Below, piece after piece: positions 23,855 to 29,823 of a stretch of 29,823 bases of DNA. A program made the translations under genes and the position numbers. Under the pieces are notes generated by a model. The model was not told where the DNA came from and made no database searches. It saw nothing but the letters and a program-made list of their open reading frames with translations. The DNA is from JAVBLU01 sp031553225 (lineage in GTDB: Bacteria; Bacillota; Clostridia; Christensenellales; UBA1750), in the NCBI GenBank assembly GCA_031553225.1, contig JAVBLU010000064.1, positions 1 through 29,823 on the forward strand. The letters run 5' to 3'. The stretch's first letter is position 1. Each line of letters opens with the position of its first letter.

Positions 23855-24924
23855 TATTTCCACATGGACACGACGCCGACGTCCTTGAAGTAATGGGCGA
23901 TGATGTCCTCGGCCTTCTGGCCGTTTTCGGCCAAGGCGTACGCGCCCCACTGCGACATGCCTACGCCGTGGCCGTAGCCCTTGCCCTGAAACACCACCTC
24001 GTCGCCTTCCACCGATACGGACGTGAGCAGCGTGGACTTAAGCTTCATGCCGCCCAGCGCAAGCCGCAGCGAGGGCGCGGACACGGACTGCCCGTTGACG
24101 GAGAGTGTTTCGGCCCGGCCGGACGGCCCCTTGCGGCTGACGGAGATGCTGCTGATTTTGGAAAGATTTACGCCCATCTTCGAGAGCGCCTGCAGCACTG
24201 TGGCCTGGGGAAAGCGCGCGGTCCAGCGGGCATCCTCCGGCGGGGCATTGGGCGAGTCGGGCGACTCAACGCTCTGCGTGTAGCCCGGTTCGGCGCGCTC
24301 ATACTCCAGGCCTTCCTTGGCCAGGGCCGTTACGCCGCCTGAGTGCGCGTGAAACCAGGCGTACACGAGCGCGCCGTCCGAGGCGATCACCCGGCCGCGC
24401 GTTTCCTCTATGGCCTGCTTGATGCGCTCGTTCACGCCCGAGGCGTCGTAAGCCTGGGCCTCCTTGATGTCCGTGGACAGATGCGCGCCCTCGTACTGCG
24501 ATCCGCCCTTGTCGGCGATAAACTGCAGGGCGAACGTCCGCGCCAAAATGGCCTGGGCCTTGAGAGCCTCCAGGGGCCAGTCGTTCTTCATCTCACCGGC
24601 CAGCACGCCCTGCAGATAGGTTTCAACGGGCATTTCCTCGACGGCCTTTTTCTCCACCACATACACCTTTACGGTGGGTTCGGCGCCCTCGGCCGCCTTC
24701 AGCTTGGCGGGCATAGGCGGAACCTTCTCGCTGGTGGCCGTGGCCGCCGACGAGGCGGAAGGCGCGGGGGACAAAGAGGGCGTGGACGACGCCTGCGGCG
24801 GCAGCGTCGCGCTCATCCGCGCCGGAGGCGGCGTGGTGGCGGCCGGAGCCGGGGCGGAACACGCGCACAGGAACACGGCGGCCGCGGCCAGCGCCGCGGC
24901 GCGTACAAAACGAACAAATGACAT
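23854..24924 (-). CDS. SpoIID/LytB-domain lipoprotein (cell-wall lytic type)
   Basis: A 356-residue lipoprotein: signal with lipobox L19-C20-A21-C22, then a low-complexity Ala/Pro/Ser linker (~23-70), then a SpoIID domain. Seen: YLQGVLAGEMKNDWPLEALK with Glu111 at the catalytic position of SpoIID (shown as 20 residues), ARTFAL, YAWFHAHSGGVTA and GKGYGHGVGMSQWGAYALAE, the signature end of the family. SpoIID proteins are lytic transglycosylases that act on denuded glycan strands. Being a free lipoprotein with a long linker and no SpoIIR or SpoIIQ neighbours, this is a paralogue (LytB-like) more likely used in vegetative wall turnover than in engulfment. The ATG at 24924 has GGAGGG seven bases upstream; the open frame further upstream is not coding-like. 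Confidence 0.87.
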   Translation of the reverse strand: MSFVRFVRAAALAAAAVFLCACSAPAPAATTPPPARMSATLPPQASSTPSLSPAPSASSAATATSEKVPPMPAKLKAAEGAEPTVKVYVVEKKAVEEMPVETYLQGVLAGEMKNDWPLEALKAQAILARTFALQFIADKGGSQYEGAHLSTDIKEAQAYDASGVNERIKQAIEETRGRVIASDGALVYAWFHAHSGGVTALAKEGLEYERAEPGYTQSVESPDSPNAPPEDARWTARFPQATVLQALSKMGVNLSKISSISVSRKGPSGRAETLSVNGQSVSAPSLRLALGGMKLKSTLLTSVSVEGDEVVFQGKGYGHGVGMSQWGAYALAENGQKAEDIIAHYFKDVGVVSMWK

Positions 24925-25099
24925 GCGCAACCCTCCAGAAACCTTCGTGCTCCCATTGTTCGCAAAGAGCGTCCGGTTCATGAGGCCAAGCGCATGCCAA
25001 TGATTGCAGGTATCGCCAGCGTTTTGCGGCGATGAACAGCGTCCGCCGCGGGCGTTTGGGTTTTTTAGCTCGCCCGGGCGCCGGCGGCAGCCGCGCACG

Positions 25100-26314
25100 T
25101 CATACTTTGGCAAAGGCGGCAAAGGAGCGGATGAGCGGCGTGTCGTCGGCCAAATCCACATGCAGAATCACGCTGTCGCACAGCGTGGGGCGAAAGCGCG
25201 CGATGTGTTTGTGCCCGATGGCCGTACCCTCGTACACAAGACGGCGCTCTTCGCCGCGCACGCACAGGATGCGAAAGCGCCGAACGCGCTCTCCGCTGCC
25301 TAGGCCTTCCATGAGCACCGCGCGGTCCACCGCCGCAACGGCGGGCAGATGGAGCGTCATCGTGGGGCCCTGCGCCTCGCCGCGCGCCAGGGGCGCGCCG
25401 TACAGCGCGGCGATGGCGTCGCCCAGCTCGCACAGCCGCGCCTCGTCGCAGGAAGGGATCAGGCCCCGGCTGTCCGGCGCGACGTTGAGCAACAGCCCCG
25501 CGCCGTGCCCGACCGAGCGGTGGTAGATGTCCAGCAGGTCGGGAAGCGAGCGTAGCGACCCTTCGTCGTCGGGGTGCCAAAACCAGTGCTTGCCGCGGAT
25601 GGGCACGTCGCATTCGGCCGGGCACCAGGCGGGGGCGTCGGGCAGCAATCCCTCGCGCTTGTCGGCCTCGCGGCGCACCACGTTCCAGCAGGGGTAGGGT
25701 GCAAGGCCGTCCTCGTTGCCCACCCAGCGGATGGTCGGGCGCCCCATGTTAAACACGACGGCGTTTTTCTGGTACTTGTGCACCGCAGCCATAATCCGCG
25801 TCCAGTCATAGCTGCGGCCGGCGGAGCCCGCGCCGTCGAACCACACCTCGCACAGCGGCCCGTAACCGCGCAAAAGCTCGCTTAGCTGGGCCAGGTAAAA
25901 TTCGTTGTATGCGGCGGCGTCCGGGTAACAGGGGGCGTTTCGGTCCCAGGGGGACAGGTACAGCCCGAAACCGAGCCCCTCCGCGGCGAAAGCGTCGGCC
26001 GCTTCGCGCACAACGTCGCCCTTGCCGCCGCGAAAGGGCGAGGAGGCGACGCTGTAGGGCGTGGTCTTGGTGGGCCACAGGCAAAAGCCGTCGTGGTGCT
26101 TGGCGGTGAGCACGCCGTAGGAGAACCCTGCGCGCTTGCAGACGCGCGCCCATTGGCGCGCGTCCAGGTCGGCGGGATCAAAGCGTTCCGGGCTGTCCTT
26201 GCCCTCGCCCCACTCCTGGTCGCAAAACGTGTTCATGCCAAAGTGCATGAACATGCCAAGCTCCCGGTCCTGCCACACGGCCTGCTGCTTTGTAGGCTTT
26301 GGCGCCGCAGCCAT
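25100..26314 (-). CDS. GH29 alpha-L-fucosidase
   Basis: A 404-residue glycosidase that removes alpha-linked fucose. Seen: LGMFMHFGMNTF with His24, LTAKHHDGFCLWPT (His73, His74), YLSPWDRN, and EVWFDGA with Asp160 as the nucleophile. The pattern Glu-x-Trp-Phe-Asp-Gly fits the subfamily B type (alpha-1,3/1,4 linkages), whose acid/base residue I cannot place for certain. A short C-terminal beta-domain (~310-404) follows. No signal peptide, so it works on imported oligosaccharides. The ATG at 26314 is preceded by GGAGG with 8 bases between; an ATG two codons upstream sits directly on the ribosome site, and the longer frame to 26554 runs through the promoter. It is divergent from the ECF sigma gene. 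Confidence 0.9.
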   Translation of the reverse strand: MAAAPKPTKQQAVWQDRELGMFMHFGMNTFCDQEWGEGKDSPERFDPADLDARQWARVCKRAGFSYGVLTAKHHDGFCLWPTKTTPYSVASSPFRGGKGDVVREAADAFAAEGLGFGLYLSPWDRNAPCYPDAAAYNEFYLAQLSELLRGYGPLCEVWFDGAGSAGRSYDWTRIMAAVHKYQKNAVVFNMGRPTIRWVGNEDGLAPYPCWNVVRREADKREGLLPDAPAWCPAECDVPIRGKHWFWHPDDEGSLRSLPDLLDIYHRSVGHGAGLLLNVAPDSRGLIPSCDEARLCELGDAIAALYGAPLARGEAQGPTMTLHLPAVAAVDRAVLMEGLGSGERVRRFRILCVRGEERRLVYEGTAIGHKHIARFRPTLCDSVILHVDLADDTPLIRSFAAFAKV

Positions 26315-26350
26315 CGTCATCTCCTCCAAAGTATCGAGGTAATCCCAATT

Positions 26351-26379
26351 ATTGTAGCATTCTTTCGACAAAAGGACAA
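26351..26379 (-). promoter_or_regulatory. Promoter of the fucosidase gene
   Basis: On the minus strand TTGTCC (26379-26374) and TACAAT (26356-26351) are separated by exactly 17 bp, about 37 bases upstream of the fucosidase start. Confidence 0.75.
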
Positions 26380-26387
26380 TCATGGCG

Positions 26388-26417
26388 CTGTTAGGCGGCA
26401 AAAAAAGATGATAGAAT
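26388..26417 (+). promoter_or_regulatory. Weak candidate promoter of the ECF sigma operon
   Basis: CTGTTA (26388-26393) and TAGAAT (26412-26417) are 18 bp apart on the plus strand. The -35 is poor, as expected if the real promoter is read by the ECF sigma factor itself; I could not identify an ECF-type AAC/CGT pair with confidence. Confidence 0.35.
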
Positions 26418-26499
26418 GAGGATGCATCAAAATGCGGGCCGTTTACGTCTAACTGGTGCAACCCGCGCACCGGTGATATGGATAGAGGGAGGGCTGGGC

Positions 26500-27075
26500 T
26501 TGCAAACCGACGATCTGCTTCTGCGCCGTGCGCAGCGTGGAGACCAAAGTGCATTCGAGGAACTCATCGCTCCCCACGAAAAGCGCATCTACCAGATTGC
26601 CCTGCGCCTGATGGGGAACCCGGACGATGCGCTGGACCAGGCGCAGGAGGCCATGCTGCGCGTGTATGTCAGCCTTTCCAAATACCGGGGCGTCGCGTCG
26701 CTGAGCACGTGGATCTACCGAATTGCCACAAACGTGTGTCTGGACGAGCTGCGCCGCCGCAAGGGCCGCCAGGCCGCCTCGCTGGAGGAAATGGCGCAGG
26801 CCGGCCGCCTGCCGCAGGACCGCGCTGAAACCCCCGAGCAGGCTGCAGAGCGCCGGTATGTGGGAGAGACGCTGCAGCGGGCGCTTACGGCGCTGCCGGA
26901 TGATCAGCGCGCGGCCATCGTGCTGCGCGATATCCAGGGCCTGCCCTACGACGAGATCGCCCAGATCCTGCAGACGAACATCAACACCATCAAGAGCCGC
27001 ATCGCCCGGGCGCGGCAAAGCATGAGACGAACGCTTGCGGGCGCCCCGGAACTTTTTGAGCAAATCAGCGTCTAA
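26500..27075 (+). CDS. ECF-type RNA polymerase sigma factor
   Basis: A 191-residue sigma-70 family factor of the extracytoplasmic function group. Region 2 spans ~20-88 (AFEELIAPHEKRIYQIALRL, DALDQAQEAMLRVY, STWIYRIATNVCLDELRRRK) and region 4 spans ~124-178 (LTALPDDQRAAIVLRDIQGL, YDEIAQILQTNINTIKSRIA, RARQSMR). The DNA-binding helix is the IAQILQTNINTIKSR part. The start is TTG at 26500 with GAGGGAGGG six bases upstream; the open frame extends to 26416 but without a better start. It is followed after 22 bases by a zinc-type anti-sigma gene, which should hold it inactive at the membrane until an envelope signal arrives. Confidence 0.92.
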   Translation: MQTDDLLLRRAQRGDQSAFEELIAPHEKRIYQIALRLMGNPDDALDQAQEAMLRVYVSLSKYRGVASLSTWIYRIATNVCLDELRRRKGRQAASLEEMAQAGRLPQDRAETPEQAAERRYVGETLQRALTALPDDQRAAIVLRDIQGLPYDEIAQILQTNINTIKSRIARARQSMRRTLAGAPELFEQISV

Positions 27076-27097
27076 ACGGGCGAAAGGAGGAACCGAC

Positions 27098-28432
27098 ATG
27101 ACTTGTGAACAAGCGCGCGAGCTGATCAGCCTGTCCATCGACGGCATGGCGTCGCGCGAAGCGCAGAGGCAGCTGCAGGAGCACGTCTCTTCGTGCGCCG
27201 ATTGCGATAAGGAGATGAAGGAGCTGAAGGCCATCAGCAGCGCTCTTTCCGATCTGCCGGACGTGGAGCCCCCGCCCGAACTGCACGAGAAGGGTATGGC
27301 GCGCGTGCGGGCCTACAAAAAGCCCGCGTACCGCCGTGCAGGCGTGTATGTGCCGGCAGCGGCCGCCGCTGCCGTGCTCGTCATCGCTCTGGTGCTGGGC
27401 AACCAGGGCGCACCCGTACGGGACGAGTACGGCAACGCCAGTTATCTGTCCAGCCAGATCATGTACGACACCGCGTCCAGGGCCGATATGGCGGTGAAGG
27501 GATCGGTCACGATGCCCGCCGCCGCAACAGGCGCGCCGGCCGCCGCCCCGCCCGTTGTGCCCGAGCATGGGAGGAACAGCCTGATGGCGGAGGACGCCGG
27601 CATCAAAAGCTATTCCGGCGGCGCCACGGCCATGAGCGTCGCGCCGGGCATGCCCTCGCCCACCTATGCGCCCGGCCCAACATCGCCCCCCGTCGACCCC
27701 GGAACCGGGCAGAGCGACCCGGACCGCGGCCCCAAGATCATCTATACGGGCGACGTGTCCCTGGCCACCACGAGCTTTGATCAGGATCAGCAGGCGCTGA
27801 TGGCCCTGGTGGCGGCGGCGGGCGGATACGTGGAGAACGAGAGCCTATACGGCTTGCCCTTCACCGACCCGCGCGGCGGCGGACGCAACCTTCAGCTGAG
27901 CGTGCGCGTGCCCCAGGACGGGTTCGACAGCCTGCTGCAGGGCGTGCGCGGCGTAGGGCAGCTGCAAAGCGGCAGCCGCTACGGCCGGGACATCACCGCC
28001 CAGTACACCGACACCGAGACCCGCCTGTACGTGCTCAAGGAGCAGCTTTCCCGCCTGGAGGAGCTGGCCCGCAAATCCGAAGTCATCGACGACGTGCTCA
28101 AGGTGCAGCTGCAGATGACCGACCTGGTGTATCAGATCGAGAACCTGCAAGGCACGCTTCGGCGCTACGACGCGCAGGTGGACTACGCCACCATCAACAT
28201 CAATCTTACCGAGACGCAGCGGCTGGACGTGGTGCCGCCTACGCCCGTAACGCTTGGGGAGCGCATCGCCCAGCGCACGGCGGCCACGCTGAAGGTCGTG
28301 CGCGACGGCGCTGAGAACCTGGCGATCGCTCTGGTCGGCACGGCTCCCGTCACGGTTCCGGTCATTATCCTCGTCCTTGTCGCATACTTTGTCATCCGCG
28401 GCGCGGTGAAACGCCGCCGAAACCGCGAGTAA
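27098..28432 (+). CDS. Zinc-type anti-sigma factor fused to DUF4349
   Basis: A 444-residue membrane protein. The N-terminus (~1-60) is a zinc-binding anti-sigma (ZAS) domain: CEQARELISLSIDG and HVSSCADC, with His29-x3-Cys33-x2-Cys36. A membrane helix (~83-101) leads to a Pro/Ala/Ser-rich outer linker (~140-205), then a DUF4349 domain (~210-395) with TGDVSLATTSFDQ, VRVPQDGFDSLL, a coiled-coil-like helix (ETRLYVLKEQLSRLEELARK) and DYATININLTE; a second membrane helix (~418-435) ends in RRRNRE. Topology: ZAS inside, DUF4349 outside, both ends cytoplasmic. DUF4349 would be the sensor; its ligand is unknown. AAAGGAGG lies 7 bases before the ATG. Co-transcribed with the sigma factor and the SIMPL protein. 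Confidence 0.88.
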   Translation: MTCEQARELISLSIDGMASREAQRQLQEHVSSCADCDKEMKELKAISSALSDLPDVEPPPELHEKGMARVRAYKKPAYRRAGVYVPAAAAAAVLVIALVLGNQGAPVRDEYGNASYLSSQIMYDTASRADMAVKGSVTMPAAATGAPAAAPPVVPEHGRNSLMAEDAGIKSYSGGATAMSVAPGMPSPTYAPGPTSPPVDPGTGQSDPDRGPKIIYTGDVSLATTSFDQDQQALMALVAAAGGYVENESLYGLPFTDPRGGGRNLQLSVRVPQDGFDSLLQGVRGVGQLQSGSRYGRDITAQYTDTETRLYVLKEQLSRLEELARKSEVIDDVLKVQLQMTDLVYQIENLQGTLRRYDAQVDYATININLTETQRLDVVPPTPVTLGERIAQRTAATLKVVRDGAENLAIALVGTAPVTVPVIILVLVAYFVIRGAVKRRRNRE

Positions 28433-28445
28433 AGGAGAACGCCTC

Positions 28446-29186
28446 ATGAAAAAGAACCACATTCTCGCCATCGCCTGCGCCGCGGTGCTGCTGTGCGCCG
28501 CCGCCGCAGTCGGCTTCGCAGCCCGGCCCGCTCCCGCGCTGGCCGCGCCGCTGGCCACCGACACAACCGCCTCGGTCACGGTGTCCGGGTCGGGCGTCAC
28601 TACAGTCAAGCCCGACAAAGCCGTGCTCAGCGTGGGCGCGGCCGCCACGAACAAGAGCGCCAAGGAGGCGCAGGCCGCGGTGAACAAGATCGCCGAGGCC
28701 ATGATCAAGGCCGCCAAGGACGCCGGCCTCAAGGATGCGGACATACGCACTTCGGGCATCTCGCTGTACCCGACCTACGATTACTCCGGCTCCTCCAGCA
28801 AGATCAACGGCTATCAGGCAAACTACACGCTCACGCTCATCGTGTACGACATCGCCAAGGTGGGCGACGTGCTGGACGCTCAGGTAAACGCGGGGGCCAA
28901 CGCCAACGGCAGCGTGAGCTTTGGCCTGAAGGATGACGCCGCCGCGTATGACGAGGCCCTCAAGGCCGCCGTGCAGAACGCCAAGCGTAAGGCGGGCGTT
29001 CTGGCCACGGCCGCGGGCAAGACGCTGGGCGACCCGGTGGTTGTGGAGGAGAGCGCCAACTACTCCTACCAGCCCGTGCCCATGCGCGCCGAAGCCGCCA
29101 TGATGGATAAGGCTGCCGGAACGCCGGTCATGGCCGAGGGGATCGACGTGTCCGCCTCCGTCTCCATCACCTTCGCCCTCAAATAA
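28446..29186 (+). CDS. Secreted SIMPL-domain (DUF541) protein
   Basis: A 246-residue exported protein. A signal peptide (~1-33) ends at ALA; it has no lipobox Cys at the right place. The rest is a SIMPL/DUF541 domain (YggE/BP26 type): VTVSGSGVTTVKPDKAVLSV, KIAEAMIKAAKDAGLKDADI, TSGISLYPTYDY, NGYQANYTLTLIVYDIAKVG and DEALKAAVQNAKRKAGVLA. Relatives form oligomeric rings outside the membrane and are tied to oxidative or envelope stress; the mechanism is not settled. It starts 13 bases after the anti-sigma gene with AAAGGAG eight bases upstream, so it is probably part of the sigma factor's own regulon. A strong terminator follows. Confidence 0.9.
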   Translation: MKKNHILAIACAAVLLCAAAAVGFAARPAPALAAPLATDTTASVTVSGSGVTTVKPDKAVLSVGAAATNKSAKEAQAAVNKIAEAMIKAAKDAGLKDADIRTSGISLYPTYDYSGSSSKINGYQANYTLTLIVYDIAKVGDVLDAQVNAGANANGSVSFGLKDDAAAYDEALKAAVQNAKRKAGVLATAAGKTLGDPVVVEESANYSYQPVPMRAEAAMMDKAAGTPVMAEGIDVSASVSITFALK

Positions 29187-29208
29187 TCCTTTTTCCTGCC
29201 GGCCAATA

Positions 29209-29251
29209 CGCATAAAAGCCCTGCGGCGATAAGCCGCAGGGCTTTTATGCG
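29209..29251. terminator. Strong bidirectional terminator after the SIMPL gene
   Basis: A perfect 19-bp stem with arms 29209-29227 and 29233-29251 (core AAAAGCCCTGCGGC / GCCGCAGGGCTTTT) and a GATAA loop. The T/A runs at its base serve both the sigma operon (+) and the convergent gene (-). Confidence 0.9.
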
Positions 29252-29295
29252 CGGGAATCGGGCGAGCGGCGCATGCGCGTAAGGGCCGGCGCTGG

Positions 29296-29823
29296 CTACT
29301 GCGCCGACAGGTACGCCGCAAAGATGTACGCCTCGCCGCCGCCGGGCAGGGCGATCAGGGTCCATTTGCCGGAAAGGTCGGAGCCCAGGATATCGAAGGA
29401 GTCGCCCTTGTGAGCGGAACCGAGGACGGCTGCGTCCGTGCCCGCGGAAGCGCGCAGATTCACGGAGGAACCGGTCACGATTCCTACTTGTTTGGCGGCG
29501 GGGGGAATCTCGTCGATGATCTGCATGGGCTCGGGCGTTACGGCCTTCACCGAGAAGTTGCCGGCCTTTTGTACCGCCGCGGACACCATGCCGTCCTTAA
29601 ACTCGGCGGGCAGTAGCGCGCCGCTGGCGGAGTCAAACACGCGCAGAAGGGAGGTATCCTCGTTCAGCGCAGGCACGTAAGGAATGCTGACCGTCATGGA
29701 ATTGACGGGAAGGTTCAAATCCGCGCCGGCGCGGGCGATGCGATAGCAAAAGCTGCCCTTAAACACCTGCAGCTCCACAGGCCCGGTGCCAAAGCTTTTT
29801 ACAACGTCGCTGGCGAGCAGGAG
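29296..29823 (-). CDS. C-terminal part of a secreted protein ending in an SH3b domain (partial)
   Basis: The frame stays open to the window edge, so only the last 175 residues are seen and the start lies beyond 29823. The visible part has a beta-rich segment (VELQVFKGSFCYRI, SMTVSIPYVPALNEDTS, LLRVFDSASGALLPAEF, FSVKAV) resembling domains found next to cell-wall binding or S-layer repeats, then a bacterial SH3 domain (VTGSSVNLRASAGTDAAVLG, KGDSFDILG, GEAYIFAAYLSAQ). SH3b domains usually bind cell-wall peptides, so it is probably an envelope protein. A GTG at 29778 could be read as a start, but the coding pattern continues upstream of it (SDVVKSFGTGPVELQ), so I treat it as truncated. Confidence 0.75.
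   Translation of the reverse strand, partial: LLLASDVVKSFGTGPVELQVFKGSFCYRIARAGADLNLPVNSMTVSIPYVPALNEDTSLLRVFDSASGALLPAEFKDGMVSAAVQKAGNFSVKAVTPEPMQIIDEIPPAAKQVGIVTGSSVNLRASAGTDAAVLGSAHKGDSFDILGSDLSGKWTLIALPGGGEAYIFAAYLSAQ

Noticed and set aside
26315..26554. N-terminal extension of the fucosidase
   Set aside because: It passes through the promoter and ribosome site, and the fucosidase fold begins only after 26314.
27035..27097. Upstream start of the anti-sigma gene overlapping the sigma factor
   Set aside because: The ATG at 27098 has a strong ribosome site and begins the ZAS domain directly.
1..29823. tRNA, rRNA, CRISPR arrays, insertion sequences, T-box or known riboswitches
   Set aside because: No matching motif, repeat array, transposase or conserved leader signature was found by reading both strands; small unknown RNAs cannot be excluded.

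Overview
The window looks like chromosomal DNA from a high-GC, anaerobic Bacillota (Clostridia-type) bacterium, possibly from the gut. This rests on strong AGGAGG-type ribosome sites, frequent TTG/GTG starts, sigma-A-like promoters with 17-bp spacers, lipoprotein signals, a SpoIID/LytB-domain protein, a membrane pyrophosphatase, an ADP-forming acyl-CoA synthetase and several glycan-degrading enzymes. Species cannot be assigned from the sequence. I see no rRNA, tRNA, CRISPR array, transposase or phage gene.

Layout. 1-0.4 kb: a possible C-terminal gene remnant, then a promoter. 0.4-3.6 kb (+): a solute-binding lipoprotein followed by a membrane-anchored LuxR-type regulator with a Cache-like outer domain, with no permease genes nearby; a bidirectional terminator ends the unit. 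3.7-8.1 kb: a URO-D/MtaA-like methyltransferase (-) divergent from an AraC regulator (+), which is followed by a two-domain-set ADP-forming acyl-CoA synthetase. 8.2-10.7 kb: a doubtful small secreted ORF and a K+-independent-type proton-pumping pyrophosphatase. 10.8-11.8 kb: an APH-fold kinase with its own promoter. 11.9-14.5 kb (-): a GH116-like glycosidase. 14.7-18.7 kb (-): an overlapping operon of a MarR regulator and two ABC half-exporters forming an asymmetric drug-exporter pair; its promoter contains a clear inverted-repeat operator. 18.9-20.1 kb (-): an XRE regulator and a hygromycin-kinase (APH(4))-like gene in visibly AT-richer DNA. 20.3-21.8 kb (-): a cytosolic-type sulfatase. 22.1-23.8 kb (+): a homodimer-type ABC exporter with a structured leader. 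23.9-24.9 kb (-): a SpoIID-domain lipoprotein. 25.1-26.3 kb (-): a GH29 fucosidase. 26.5-29.2 kb (+): an ECF sigma factor, a zinc-type anti-sigma factor fused to DUF4349, and a secreted SIMPL (DUF541) protein. 29.3 kb to the edge (-): the C-terminus of an SH3b-containing protein.

Functionally the region mixes nutrient and glycan use (binding protein, GH116, GH29, sulfatase, methyltransferase, acyl-CoA synthetase), energy conservation (pyrophosphatase, ADP-forming synthetase), and envelope or antibiotic defence (three ABC exporter subunits, two APH kinases, the ECF sigma module). The most interesting pieces for follow-up are the binding-protein plus membrane-tethered LuxR pair, the sigma/anti-sigma-DUF4349/SIMPL module, and the XRE-APH(4) unit with an attenuator-like leader.
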